Source: Symbiodinium natans
Lineage: Eukaryota > Sar > Dinophyceae > Suessiales > Symbiodiniaceae
Assembly: GCA_905221605.1 (NCBI GenBank)
Contig: CAJNDS010002395.1
Span: 255,001-319,000 of the forward strand
Length of the DNA: 64,000 bases
Reading direction: 5' to 3'
In this document: in pieces, positions 11,589 to 22,579 of the stretch
Numbering within the stretch: the stretch's first letter is position 1
How the letters are laid out: every line of letters begins with the position of its first letter
Position numbers and translations under genes: made by a program
The notes under the pieces: model-generated
What the model was told of the DNA's origin: nothing
Databases searched by the model: none
What the model saw: the letters and a program-made list of their open reading frames with translations, nothing else

Positions 11589-14587
11589 TCACATCATGCT
11601 TACGATATCAGGCTTCGACGGCAACATGCACACGCAGCAGCACAAACAGCACACGTGTACTGTGTACACTCCGACAACCACTGCCACTCTCGACTGTTGG
11701 TTTCCAAGTTGCATAGTAGCTGAGCCCAAGAGTAATTGCTGCCAGCTTTGGGGGCCTGGAATTCGAGCTTCCAAGAGATCACCGTGCTTTCTCAGGCACG
11801 CCTGTGCAATCAGCCCATTTGCCTGGAGATGCTGTTCCGCAAGTGTACGTGCGCACGAGTCATGCCAGAGCTTGCCACAAATCGGACACAAAACGGGCAC
11901 TTCATCATTGGTGCGATGCTTTCGACAGCAACGGCACTTGGTGTCTTCCGTCACGTCCTACGGCAGTGCAACAGCGATTGCAATGAATCTCTTTTCCAAT
12001 CATGTTGTGACATGTTGCAACCATGTACCGTGATTGCTTAGAGCTACACTGTGACCGTGTGACATCAAACAGCAGCAACTCACATCAACCGACAACTTGC
12101 TCATCAAGCCCTAGCAAGACACCAAGCCACATCAACCACTGCAACAACTGTATGCGCAGAGTCCTCACCGTTGGCAAGCGTCCCAGAAAGGCGGGCCACC
12201 ATCATCTCACAGAACTCTCGTACGTCTACGCAAGCCTCTGATACCTGATCACGATCGTTTGACGTTTTCCTGATCTTCTTCATTGCTGCCCCCACCCAGC
12301 GAACCAGGACTGACGCGTGAGCATCGTCGCACAGAATTTCAGGCTGGCCCACACCCGATGCGACGCCTGTGCGTCCATACCTAGTGTCTGCGACACTGTA
12401 CAGCACGCGGTTGTTCAGGTCCAGATTGCATTGCCGGGCCTTCATGCCAATCACCCCATGTGATGCTGAGTTGTTCAGCCAAGAAACATAGATGACTTCG
12501 TCGATGTCAGCGTTGCTTTCACTACACCAACGACAACGTGCACACGTGCAGCCATTCACCTTCTGAGAACGCAGGAGCACCATGCTAATCGATTTGTTCT
12601 GCCCCAGCCGCTTGCCTTCTTGAGAAATTTCCACTTCCATGAACGACTTCAGCCTTCGAAGGCTCGCGCACGCCCACGATTGCAGACATGCAAAGCACTG
12701 CTGTGCACCTACGCTTGCTTCAGACGCAATACTATCCAAAGCTGCGGCAACCTCTGGGTCCAAACAACTTCCAGCTCCAGGATCATCGTCGCTTTCGCTG
12801 CCACTGGAGCTGTCGGCTTCTGCCGCAGCCGACGAGCCCGCTATGTCTCCCACGCCTGCTAGGCGGGATCGTGCACGACCTGACTTTGACTTTGACCGAC
12901 TACCAGGCTGTGCGTTTGAACTGCTCGAGGCTTCATTTCGTTGCCGGAGGAGAAGCAGCAGTGCTTCCTCTTCAAGTTCTGGCTCAGTTGCCATGCATCC
13001 AGGAGCATCAACCAGCTGTTGGGCTGTTTGTCTTACTTCCTTGACTGTTGGCTTGCTTGAACTAGCAGACAACGCTTGCATGCAGCGCTGCAGCTCGCGA
13101 GCTTGCATGCCTGAAGCGTCGTTCTCCTCATCAGCTTCCTCTGGGTTGTCGTCCGAACCAGAAGTGTCAAACAACTCTGCATGCTGAAAATATATGTTGT
13201 CAGCATCGGCGTTGCCATCGTTGTCGTCTTCACCATCACCCTCTGCAGCCTCTGCATCATGATGCGGAGCAGGTAGATGCTTGCCACCTGCCTCTTCGAC
13301 TTCGACATCCGTGTCGCGAGGTGGTGGGCATCGCTTCCTCTTTTTACTCTTAGCTGCTGTGCCTTTCATGCGCTCTTTGTTCAAGACAAACATGGTTGCT
13401 GCATGAGCGTGAATCTTCTCAACCGGCATAAACCCTGGCTCTCGAAACAACTCCGTGCACATGGCAGGCGTCAAGAAGCAAGCTTGCACCAACACCTCGC
13501 TGCCCGCCTGACAGATTTCATAGTACTTCAGAAACAGCAAAGACGACTCCAATGAGTCTGCAAAGCTTGAACGGTCATGCTCCCATCTGACACAATCCTG
13601 CAGGTCGTCATCGTCAGAGTCTGAAACTCTCATGCTCAGAACCTTCAGCCGCGAAAACGCCACACTATGTGAAAACTTGTCGACCACCAAGTAGTAACAA
13701 GCTTCCTGCACGTTAGCTGTTTGCAGTATCATGACACCGAAACCACTCGAACCATGAGCTTGCTTCGTCTTGGAGGTGGCTCGCTTCCCCAAGCCAGTGC
13801 ACCATTTCCAGCCCAGGTTGTACGACTTAGCCCAGGTCACTGCATCTGCGCGGACTTTTGACATGTGCGGCAGAAAGCCTCGCTCCAACAGGTCACGTAT
13901 TGCTCCCGTTCTCGGCTTGGCTTTGTCGTTGTCGTTGTGGTTGTCCTGCAACACGTGCTGAGCATCTGCTGCGCCTGCCTCGCAGTCGGCCGTCAATGGA
14001 AATGGTAAAGTACCAGATGGTGCCCATCGCTCGGCATCTGCCAGAACCGGCAAGCAGCTTGTTGAAAAGTCTGACAATTGCATCACCTCACGTTCTGCCA
14101 GCGCCTTGACATCTCTCCATCGCTTTCTGCATCCGGTCTTACCATCGGCCTGTCCCAAAAGCCTCTTAATGGTCAAACGGCTGCTGAGTAGCTCCAGCGA
14201 AATATTCGGGGCTCGTCGTCCCAGCAATTTCACCACAGAGTTCAGACCTTCAATGGATTGTGTCTCTGCGTACAGCAGACGTGCCATGATTGCAAGCATC
14301 GACCAAAGAAGACTGCCTGAGGCTTGGCGCTTCATGAAGGTGCCTGTGTTGCTGATGAAAGCTAGCTCGGTCTTGCACAGCGAACGCATGTTCATCGTGG
14401 CGGGGTCCAGCGCCATCGGGTCCAACTCAAGCACTTCCGACGCCACTCCTGCAAATTGAGTTTGAGTCTTCGCAAAAATGAACTTGCCCACCCGCCGCAC
14501 CCGCCTGATTATGGAAGCAAGCAAGTGCGCCACATCACAAGCCAAACCAACCGCGTCCATCTCAGCAAGCGCCAGCAAGCACAACAT
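11589..14587 (-). CDS. large protein of unknown function with zinc-binding C-terminal exon
   Basis: Exon 14587-12164 encodes 808 residues from the first ATG. It joins in frame to an exon starting at 11957 through a 206-nt GA-AG intron whose ends share the direct repeat AGGAC. The N-terminal third has a conserved-looking helical core (SIEGLNSVVKLLGRRAPNIS). The middle is low-complexity Ser/Glu/Asp/Ala. The end of the large exon has a cysteine cluster (CTCARCRWC). The next exon adds KCRCCRKHRTNDE and CPICGKLWHDSC; the latter fits C-x2-C-x4-H-x2-C as in PHD/RING-like zinc binding. I do not recognise the family. The E-x2-N-x3-K core loosely recalls the last acidic position of DDE transposases, which is only a guess. 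The true 5' end may lie in or beyond the assembly gap. The 3' end after about 11620 is uncertain, with a GTAAGC donor near 11600. Confidence 0.6.
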
Positions 14588-14776
14588 GGTTGCACAAACG
14601 GTTACACATCAACGCAACGCCAGCAAGCCCAGCATGACATATCATGTACAGTACAGTAACAACATGCACAGGCGCAAGAATGTCAGCATGACAGCATGCC
14701 AGCAAGCGCAGCGCAGCAAACGAAACATACATCATGCACTCACATCATGCACAGCGACTCACAGCAGCAACAGCAA

Positions 14777-15026
<250 letters not shown>

Positions 15027-15126
15027 NNNNNNNNNNNNNNNNNNNNNNNNNNNNNNNNNNNNNNNNNNNNNNNNNNNNNNNNNNNNNNNNNNNNNNNNNN
15101 NNNNNNNNNNNNNNNNNNNNNNNNNN
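15027..15126. other. assembly gap of 100 N
   Basis: Exactly 100 undefined bases, the usual placeholder for a scaffold gap of unknown size. It lies between a CAA microsatellite and a different minisatellite. Confidence 0.98.
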
Positions 15127-15250
15127 TCTGTTGTCCGTCTCTCTGTTGTCCGTCTCTCTGTTGTCTGTCTCTCTGGCGTCTGTCTCTTGTCTGTCTCTCT
15201 GTTGTCCGTCGCTCTGTTGTCTGTCTCTCTGTTGTCTATCTCTCTGTGTC
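15127..15250. repeat. minisatellite of GTCTCTCTGTTGTCC units
   Basis: About eight diverged 15-16 bp units after the gap. The array may extend into the gap. Confidence 0.9.
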
Positions 15251-15324
15251 TAGAGCTCATTTCACAGAGCCCCCCGGCGGCTGGACAAGCGACATGCATC
15301 AAATGGCGACTTTGGGAACTCTGC

Positions 15325-15471
15325 CTAAACCGCCGGCCCGGTTCCTCTAAAACCAGTCAGCACTTCATGTACCGCTTTGCAAAAGTGGCGTGCCACTTTG
15401 CCGGCCTGAGGTTTGTCAAGCGCCTCGTGCAGGTCGCAGAAATCGTCCAGCTTGTAGTCTTCCCTCAGCTT
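15325..15471 (-). CDS. terminal exon of an unknown gene
   Basis: After a CCCAG acceptor the minus strand reads 48 residues, with REDYKLDDFCDLHEALDKPQ and ARHFCKAVHEVLTGF, and ends with TAG at 15327-15325. The reading is helical and amphipathic, with none of the simple-sequence bias of its surroundings, so I take it as a real exon. It lacks an ATG and is short. Its probable upstream partner is the exon at 15905-16080. No family recognised. Confidence 0.5.
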   Translation of the reverse strand, partial: KLREDYKLDDFCDLHEALDKPQAGKVARHFCKAVHEVLTGFRGTGPAV

Positions 15472-15904
15472 CTGGGCTCTTCTCCTATATCCCATTCACG
15501 AGTCCCCCAATGACCTAGGAGAAGAGCTGACCAAAGAAGGCTCTGAGAGCACTGGGAGTCCTTTATCAAGCCACGGCCCCGGTCTTGGGTTTGGGGGGGG
15601 GTGGGGTTTGTGTCTGGTATCCTGGCAACAGAGGCTTCAGGGTTTGGGGTGCACAGTTCCCCCACATCGAACCTTTCGCCCCCTAAGGCGCCCTCCGAAA
15701 CACCAACAAATTGAACCGCAGATCCCCACAAAACAAACGGCAAGTGGCTTAGTGGCATGATTGAACTGCCGAATACCTTCCAGAATCAGCTCCTCCGGCG
15801 GCGCTCTGGATTTTTCGCGGTTTCGGGGGCGTCACTTGGTTCAGGTAAAGGGGTTTGAGGGATTAGGTTGTAGAGAATTCTGATGTCTGGAATTTCTCCA
15901 GCAC

Positions 15905-16080
15905 CTGCCAAACAAACAGCCGATTGATTAAGATGGAGTCTCGACGCTTGCCCGTGCGCATGCAACGTGGAGGATGCTTTGCGGCTTCCTGCTGGCTCAG
16001 GAACTTCATACAAGCTTCCATAGTCACACGGCTCTTGGTTGAAAGGTTGCTGCTTGTCAGGGCCGCTGTGGCAAGCACTG
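15905..16080 (-). CDS. internal exon of an unknown gene
   Basis: Bounded by GTCAG| at the 5' side and TGGCAG|GTGCTG at the 3' side, 176 nt with 58 whole codons. It reads SRVTMEACMKFLSQQEAAKH then a basic stretch (RCMRTGKRRDSILINRLFVW). Good splice signals and even residue use support it. It probably belongs with the exon at 15325-15471, the intervening exons being unidentified. Confidence 0.5.
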
Positions 16081-16980
16081 CTGACAGTTCGGGAACTTTT
16101 GAAGCTGGCCAGATCCGCGGTGCGCCGAAGTGTGTGATAAGTCTCAGCTTCCAGCGGCCTCCAGAAGCCTTGAAGATTTTGTCTCTCAGGGTGTACTTTT
16201 AGATCCAAACCACCTGTATCGCTACTTTGAGGCGTTCCTTTGCAGGGCAGCTCCGCACAGGGGATTGGTACGTTACAACGAAGACCCCAAAACCCAAAAC
16301 CTGCGAGGGCAAACCCGTGGTCGGACAAGAGCGGGCGCTTTTCTAAACAAAACGAAAGGCGCGCCTGGGCGCAGTCTGGACTCAAGGACTGTTAAAACTT
16401 CATTGAGTCGACATGCTGCTTGGGAACACAAACAAGAAGCCACAAGCAGCAGAAACCCGAAAGCCCAGAACACAAAGCCCAGCGCAAAGGCCAAAAAATG
16501 AACAGACCAAGTCAGGCCCACATTGAAGAAGTCCTCGCCCAAACTTCCCTCCACGTGTTAAGACACCATCTTTCGAGAAGTGCAACCATGACCCGCATGA
16601 CCCCCCCCCCCGGCCCCCCCGAAACATATGGTTTCGCGGGGTGTGCTTTTTTGCCCCGCGCCTGGTCCGCGGTGTCCTCAGAGGCCTGGCAAGGGGGACG
16701 AGGGTTCAGTGCGTTTAGGACCTGCCGGGCCTTCGGGTTTGGCAGTTTAAGGGCCTTGGGGCTTGTAGGGTTTTCGGGCCAGCTTGAGGGCTCCAGGTCA
16801 AAACCTGAGTTTCGAGATTCGTGGTTTATCGGTGCCACGTCTTCCGACGTATCACCTTCTATCTATCTATCTCTCTCTTGTTTTTTCTCTCTCTCTCTCT
16901 CTCTTCTTCTTCTTCTTCTTCTTCTTCTTCTTCTTCTTCTTCTTCTTCTTCTTCTTCTTCTTCTTCTTCTTCTTCTTCTT

Positions 16981-17028
<48 letters not shown>

Positions 17029-18360
17029 TTCTTCTTCTTCTTCTTCTTCTTCTTCTTCTTCTTCTTCTTCTTCTTCTTCTTCTTCTTCTTCTGCTTCTTC
17101 TTCGTCCCCCGCGCACGAAGCGCGCCCTGAATGCGTCCCGGGTTCATGTGATACTGCAGCGCGGGGACTGTGAACATCTCTCTCTTCTTCTCTTCTCTGC
17201 ACTTAGGAGTCCCCCCCGGAGGAGGAACCCGGCCGCGACGGCCAAGTGGATCTGTGTCCAGTTTGCTTGGGCCCCATCGGTTTCAACAGAGCCCCCGCTG
17301 AAAACAAGTGGCACCCCAGTCTTAACGGCGCCTTGTTGAGTGGTCGGTTTCACCACCGTGTGCACTGTCGGTTGTTAGACCCCCCGCTTCACTCTCATCA
17401 TCCTCGAGGTAGTAGTCCGTCGCCCCCGTTGAGAACAGCTCATGGCCGGCTTCTCCTTCCTCATTGCTGTCCATCTGGGTAGCCCCCACTGGTTGGCTAG
17501 GTTCCCCTCGTACTCGTTCTGCTGTTGTTGCCGCAGGTACATCTCTCTCTCTCTCTCTCTCCCCTACGCGCGCACCTCCATCTTCCTGCAGCTCGCCGGC
17601 ACTGCTCCACACACTAAGTACATAGGAAAGGTTTTTGAGAGTGCTCGCAAGAGCTACGAACGAGGCCGCGCAAGCCATAATAGTGTCAGCAAGATGCTGC
17701 CAGTACAAAATTTGGCACATTCTCATCCAACTGCGCGTCATCCCTGCGCAGCACCCATTAAATATCTCCCATCCTCCGCAGAACCCGAAAGCTCAAGCCA
17801 CAAAAACGTGCAAAATCTTCCGCTAGCCGACGAGGACGCCGCAACCCACCACTCATGCCCAGCCAAAAAGCAAAAAGAAAAAAAAACTATACTGACTATG
17901 AAATCGCATCAATTCACACAAAGAAGTCTCCCAACCCCGGAGAGCCAGTGCCTGAATCTTGCCTCCCCTCGTGGCACTCCTGGGCGCAACTATGGAGGAT
18001 GAGGGTCATGGATTGGGATGTTCCCTAACGGTCCTTAATAGGGATTAGAGTAGGGGGTGCTAGAATCCCGATTAAGGACTGTTCGTATAAGGGGGAACAT
18101 CCCCCAAGTCATGGATCTCGAGCCCAGGGTTCAGGCTTGCAAGGGAGGCCGGGATCCCCAAAGCTCTGACTTTCTGAGAGTCTTTCTCTTGACGTTCAGG
18201 GTCTACGGGTTCCGCTGCCTCTGTTTTCAGGAGAATTTTCAGGAGAATGTCCTGCACAGTGAGCCCCAAGACGAAACCCTCATGAACCCCAAAAACTTGT
18301 TTAGGGATGGCGGCGAAAGCACAGGCCCTAGCAGCACTTTGCAGGATTTTGGGTTAAGGG
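16081..18360. other. non-coding stretch with simple repeats
   Basis: I see no reliable gene. A minus-strand acidic reading at about 17540-17390 (ATQMDSNEEGEAGHELFS) is a weak exon candidate next to a TC tract. The rest is degenerate G-rich DNA and microsatellites. Confidence 0.4.
16860..17103. repeat. (TCT)n microsatellite
   Basis: A (TC)n lead-in followed by about 65 TCT/CTT units with three interruptions. It produces long false readings of Ser, Leu, Phe, Glu, Lys and Arg. Confidence 0.95.
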
Positions 18361-18649
18361 TACGGGGGCAACCGAAAGGGGACCAACCAGGGTATCAACC
18401 CTCAACAGTTGCCTGAATGAATTCCCCAGAACGAACCAGAAAGACAAACACACAGGGGTAAAGTTCACCAGATCAAAGGAAGGGGCACCCTTACACAGGT
18501 AGAGGGGCACTAACCCAACCCTCACTCCCAAACACGAACTTTTTTCTTTGGACGGGCTGGCCATCCTTGAGCCAGAAAGGTTACCGGGTTCATTGACCCC
18601 TTTTCCTTCAACACCAACTCCTTTCCTCAATACAAACTGCAGCTCCGCA
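18361..18649 (-). repeat. 3' LTR of the retrotransposon
   Basis: 289 bp, identical by eye to 26491-26779. On the minus strand it starts TGCGGAGC right after the polypurine tract. Confidence 0.9.
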
Positions 18650-18662
18650 CTCCCCCTGTCCT
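18650..18662 (-). promoter_or_regulatory. polypurine tract, plus-strand primer
   Basis: Minus-strand AGGACAGGGGGAG directly abuts the TG of the 3' LTR, where second-strand synthesis of an LTR element starts. Confidence 0.75.
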
Positions 18663-19025
18663 AGGATTTCCTAGGACACAAACTGGAGGTGCAGACTTTT
18701 GGCCAAAAGCTGCCAAAAAGGCAGCAGCCAGCTGCTTGAAATGCATGTTATGGTTTAACGTCATCCAGGACGAATTTATAGCACATTGGCTAAACACCTT
18801 TTACCATAGAGAATCTTTTTACCACCATGATTCTCTTGTCATTGAAGACTCTTCAGCCTTCTTCACCACGAACCGTGGTCTTCGCTACGCAAAAGGCTAC
18901 GAACTCTCTACTATCAGGGATTTCCATACCCTTAATAGTAACCACCATACTTTCAGCACATTGGCTGTTCCAGCGCACTTGTCTTCAGAAAGAGAAAAAA
19001 CCATTCCCTCATCAATACCATCCAG

Positions 19026-20260
19026 TCATCCCTTCTTCTTCTTCCGGTGGGCATCGATGCTTAGGTGAAGTCGCAGCAAAACGTGCTCCAGGTCCGACAC
19101 TGTAAGAACAGGATCCTGCCCACACCTTTGAATTGAGGATACCAATCCCTCTCTCTTCGCGTCCTCAATTGCTTGGCGAGATTGACCCAGCTCTGCATCC
19201 ACAGTGGTAGACGCTTGCGCATCCACATCAGAGGAACGATCCTTTTCCTCAGGACCTTTCACCACTACCACCTCTTCCTTCTTGGGGCTTTGACTTTTCT
19301 CTTTCTTTTTCGTCTTTCCCGAGACGCTTGCCTTTGTGCGCATTCTCGAAGAGGCCTCTTCCCCTCCAGAAACCACCGCATTGGACGATGATCCACCCTT
19401 CTCAATGTTCGCCGGCATCTTCTTTGGCTTTGGAACCAGAAGAGTATAAGGATCCTCGCTAGCCGCAGTTTTCCTCTTCTTTTTGGCCTTTTTCACCTCT
19501 TCTTCAACGGCGACATCCGTCTCCGAAGTTCCAACCACCTCCTTTTTGGCAGGAGTATCCTTACTGGACTCCCTTTCTAGGGACCTCTTTTTGCCCCTTT
19601 TTGGATCTCTCTCTTCTTCCATATTGGCTCGCTGGAACCATATCCTCAGGTCATTGACCCATTCTTCTACGTCCACCAGCGAAATCTCGTACGACTTCAC
19701 TATTTCGTGAAGTTCCAGTAAGGACAGCACACCAGTGGTCCATGAACACCATTCTGTATCCATCTGTTCAGTATCTCCATTGAACTTCAGGAGTTTGAAC
19801 ACTGGGTCCGCCTCTGCACGGGCTAAATCTGACTTACCATCAGACATGTATGAAATTGCCTCCATCAGCAGTTCTACCATCCTGGTATCGTCGTCATACA
19901 CCATCAAATCCTCCTCTCCTTCATCATAACGTTCAGGAGAAATTTCCTTTCCTCCACCTCTTGTACCAGCACTTCTCCTTGGACTATCCCTTGGGGGCGT
20001 CCTTGGAGACCTTGGCCTCTGTTCATCCAGCGGATCACCATGTTCAAAGACACACCTGTCCCCATGACGGCACTTCCCAGACTGAGCAAACTGGATACAC
20101 CTTACACCAGTTGCATTGTGTGAGAACTTACAGTTCTCTCCAGAGAAGCAGTGTCTCACAGCCACATAGTACCTGCACCAATACGATTGTAGCACCACAT
20201 CATCTTCTGAATGGATGAATTTGCAACTCTCACCGAATTTGCAGCGATCTTTTCCCCCGC
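19026..20260 (-). CDS. gag-like segment with three CCCH zinc fingers
   Basis: The last reading of the element before the 3' LTR. The frame is open upstream of 20198 and includes DRCKFGESCKFIH, followed by YVAVRHCFSGENCKFSH and CIQFAQSGKCRHGDRCVFEH. Each has the C-x7/8-C-x5-C-x3-H or shortened spacing of RNA-binding CCCH fingers. The rest is Lys/Glu-rich with bipartite basic runs (KKAKKKRK, TKKKEK), ending in a helical tail and HRKKKKG. CCCH fingers presumably bind element RNA in place of the CCHC knuckle of other gag proteins. The start is not an ATG: the segment follows the preceding reading by a frame change near 20200. Confidence 0.6.
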
Positions 20261-20884
20261 CTCGTACCGGTCCATAGGGCGATTCTGCTCTACATGAACA
20301 TTGCCATGTACCTGAGAACTGCTCCCTTCACCCAAGGTGCTATCAGTATTTGATGCTTTGAGAACAGCTGGAAAACCTGGCCTTGGTCCTACCACCTTCA
20401 TGATTGGTTTTCCACCAGCTCCTGAGCCATGCTGAGACGATCCAAAAACATTGAACGTTTTCAAGAAGGCCTTTCTAGTGCCGATCTTCCGCGCCTTTTT
20501 TGGATGATTCATTGCTCCAACCTTAGGTCCAGATACATTTGAACGACACAACCTCCTATACCCAGCTTTATATCCCTTTTTCCAAAGAGCCATAAGAATT
20601 CTAGAGGCAGTAACATTCTCCACCTCTACCTTTTCCGACTGCCCCTCACTTTCCGGAACAAACCCATTCAACCCATCCATATCTGAAGACCTTTCCATCT
20701 TTTTTGACACCACTTCGTCGAGGTAATCTTCAGAGATCCAGGATAAGTTCCTCTTAGAGGAAAAATCATCACCATTGTCCGGTCCTTCACCAGGATACCC
20801 CTTCGTACTGTCAAAGATCCTCCAGTAGTGCGGTCCTGCATAGAGAAATCCCAGTTGGAAGCGACACGAGAATACACCGACCAC
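20156..20884 (-). CDS. gag-like segment of unknown fold
   Basis: Overlaps both neighbours in other frames. It contains a mixed region (RILMALWKKGYKAGYRRLC) and a basic stretch (NHPKKARKIGTRKAF), and no recognised domain. It fits best as the middle of one long polyprotein whose frame has been broken. Confidence 0.45.
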   Translation of the reverse strand: MVGVFSCRFQLGFLYAGPHYWRIFDSTKGYPGEGPDNGDDFSSKRNLSWISEDYLDEVVSKKMERSSDMDGLNGFVPESEGQSEKVEVENVTASRILMALWKKGYKAGYRRLCRSNVSGPKVGAMNHPKKARKIGTRKAFLKTFNVFGSSQHGSGAGGKPIMKVVGPRPGFPAVLKASNTDSTLGEGSSSQVHGNVHVEQNRPMDRYEAGEKIAANSVRVANSSIQKMMWCYNRIGAGTMWL

Positions 20885-21294
20885 AAGAACATTCTGGCGC
20901 CAGCCAATCTTGACGAACCACTGGATGTCTCCTCTTCTGGAGAAACTTCTGGCGCTTTGCCATCACTTCCAGTGTCACCCATTGTCTCACTTCCAGCATC
21001 TTCGATGGGAATAGGGGATTCATTGATCCCTTGTTCAAGTACCGCATCTTGTTGTCCGGGGATCTCCAGCACCATCCCTGAAGGATCCACTTCCTCATCA
21101 ACATCGTCGTCCATCCTTTTCCAGAGAACCTCCAATTGATCAGCACAAGTCGCCGCCTGAAGGAACTCCATCATTTGGCTCCTCCCGCGCTGCCAGAGAA
21201 ATTCTGAATTCACCACCAACCCTTGGCCTCCTAGGGTAAGGAACGGAGCAACCAATTTGGCTACCCTCGCCATAAGTTCAACATGAATCAGCAT
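20668..21294 (-). CDS. gag-like segment of unknown fold
   Basis: Begins with a helical region (MARVAKLVAPFLTLGGQGL, then RSQMMEFLQAATCADQLEVL) and continues into an acidic, Ser/Gly-rich stretch. No domain recognised. The helical part could be a capsid-like segment, but this is a guess from composition. Confidence 0.45.
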   Translation of the reverse strand: MLIHVELMARVAKLVAPFLTLGGQGLVVNSEFLWQRGRSQMMEFLQAATCADQLEVLWKRMDDDVDEEVDPSGMVLEIPGQQDAVLEQGINESPIPIEDAGSETMGDTGSDGKAPEVSPEEETSSGSSRLAGARMFLWSVYSRVASNWDFSMQDRTTGGSLTVRRGILVKDRTMVMIFPLRGTYPGSLKITSTKWCQKRWKGLQIWMG

Positions 21295-22579
21295 CGTCCA
21301 CCAGTGCCAGGTTCAAATCCTGTTCGCTTGCACCTTCGGATGACATGCTAATAACCAAATTTCGATCCATTTTATTGGACCCTTTCTGACAGTCCTTTTG
21401 CCCCACTGGCAACTTGTCGACAGCAACCTTCCAATAAATCCGATTCAGAAGGCCTTTGGTAAGCAATTGCTGCTGGCCCTTCTTCACCGGAAGAACATCC
21501 AATATCTTCGTACCATCACCACGGAGTTCATTGCTCCCACCTTCTCCTTCTTTTTGGTCAGTCTCCTCGCCAGGAATTTGTACTGCTCCTTCCAGCGCCG
21601 TCTCCTGTCCAGCCACATCTTGCCCAGGTAGAACTTGAGCGCTTTCAGATATGTTCACCTGTCCAGCAGCACCTTGCCCAGGTAAAACCTCATCCGTGGA
21701 GCCCACCGCCAGCGAACCAACTATAACTGAGCCATCCCTTGCTCTTTTTTGAGACTGCTCAGTTCGACGAGAAGGTTGTGGTAGCGAAAAAACTTGAGAA
21801 GTCACTTCTTGGCGGGTCTCCCCCCGCGACGCTTTGTCGCGCCCTTCGCCAAGGTGAACCGATTTTTTCTGCCCATCATTGGAGCTTGAAGAACCAGCAA
21901 GTGGAACATTGCCACGTGTCTCAGTTCTTTGTGAATCCCTTTCTCGCAAAAAGGTTTCCCACAGGTGTCGCGCGCTGTTGGTTTCTTCCTCGCTTGAATC
22001 ACCTGAGGAATCAGCATAGGAGACGAGAGCTCCCGTCTGATCATCATCATCATCCACCACATCTGCCCACGCTCTGCTGAATGGATACGACAAACCACCA
22101 CGAGGTTTTACTGATTCCAGTGGCCTTGGCTTTTCCACCACCTCCGCTGGCTGCACACGTCGATGTGAGCGAGAGCGTGGCACCAGTCGCACCTGTTTCC
22201 GATCCAGCAAGGGCCTTCCCCTTCTAACAGGGTTTGATCTTGACCTATACGCCTTTGTTGGCGGGTTCACCGGCGGCGTTCCAACTCTCACCAATCGCAA
22301 CCTCTGCACGCACAGCGGAGATCTCTGTGCAAGCGTCCAAGCGTCACGGTACTTGCCTGTGTCGAAAATCTCTCGATAAGACCCTCGCGGCATCTCCTTT
22401 GTACCAGGACCTTCAGCTTCACGCACCTGAGAGATAGTTCTCGCCCCACCTCTTCCAGCTTCACGGCTTCCAGAAGATTGCTCCATGCGTACCGATGCGT
22501 TGGTAGAAACAGCCACATCCGGCGACATTGGCCGGTAATGAACCCCACCCACCAATTGCAGAATTTTGCAGGCCGTCAC
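21278..22579 (-). CDS. gag-like segment, basic then acidic
   Basis: Arg-rich first half (RSRSNPVRRGRPLLDRKQVR), an Asp/Glu cluster near residue 180, and two copies of VLPGQ-x-AGQ in the second half. It follows the CCCH segment by a -1 frame change at about 22576. No enzyme motif is present. Confidence 0.45.
   Translation of the reverse strand: MTACKILQLVGGVHYRPMSPDVAVSTNASVRMEQSSGSREAGRGGARTISQVREAEGPGTKEMPRGSYREIFDTGKYRDAWTLAQRSPLCVQRLRLVRVGTPPVNPPTKAYRSRSNPVRRGRPLLDRKQVRLVPRSRSHRRVQPAEVVEKPRPLESVKPRGGLSYPFSRAWADVVDDDDDQTGALVSYADSSGDSSEEETNSARHLWETFLRERDSQRTETRGNVPLAGSSSSNDGQKKSVHLGEGRDKASRGETRQEVTSQVFSLPQPSRRTEQSQKRARDGSVIVGSLAVGSTDEVLPGQGAAGQVNISESAQVLPGQDVAGQETALEGAVQIPGEETDQKEGEGGSNELRGDGTKILDVLPVKKGQQQLLTKGLLNRIYWKVAVDKLPVGQKDCQKGSNKMDRNLVISMSSEGASEQDLNLALVDDADSC

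Noticed and set aside
16859..17202. Glu/Lys/Arg-rich minus-strand readings
   Set aside because: They are the TCT microsatellite read in three frames.
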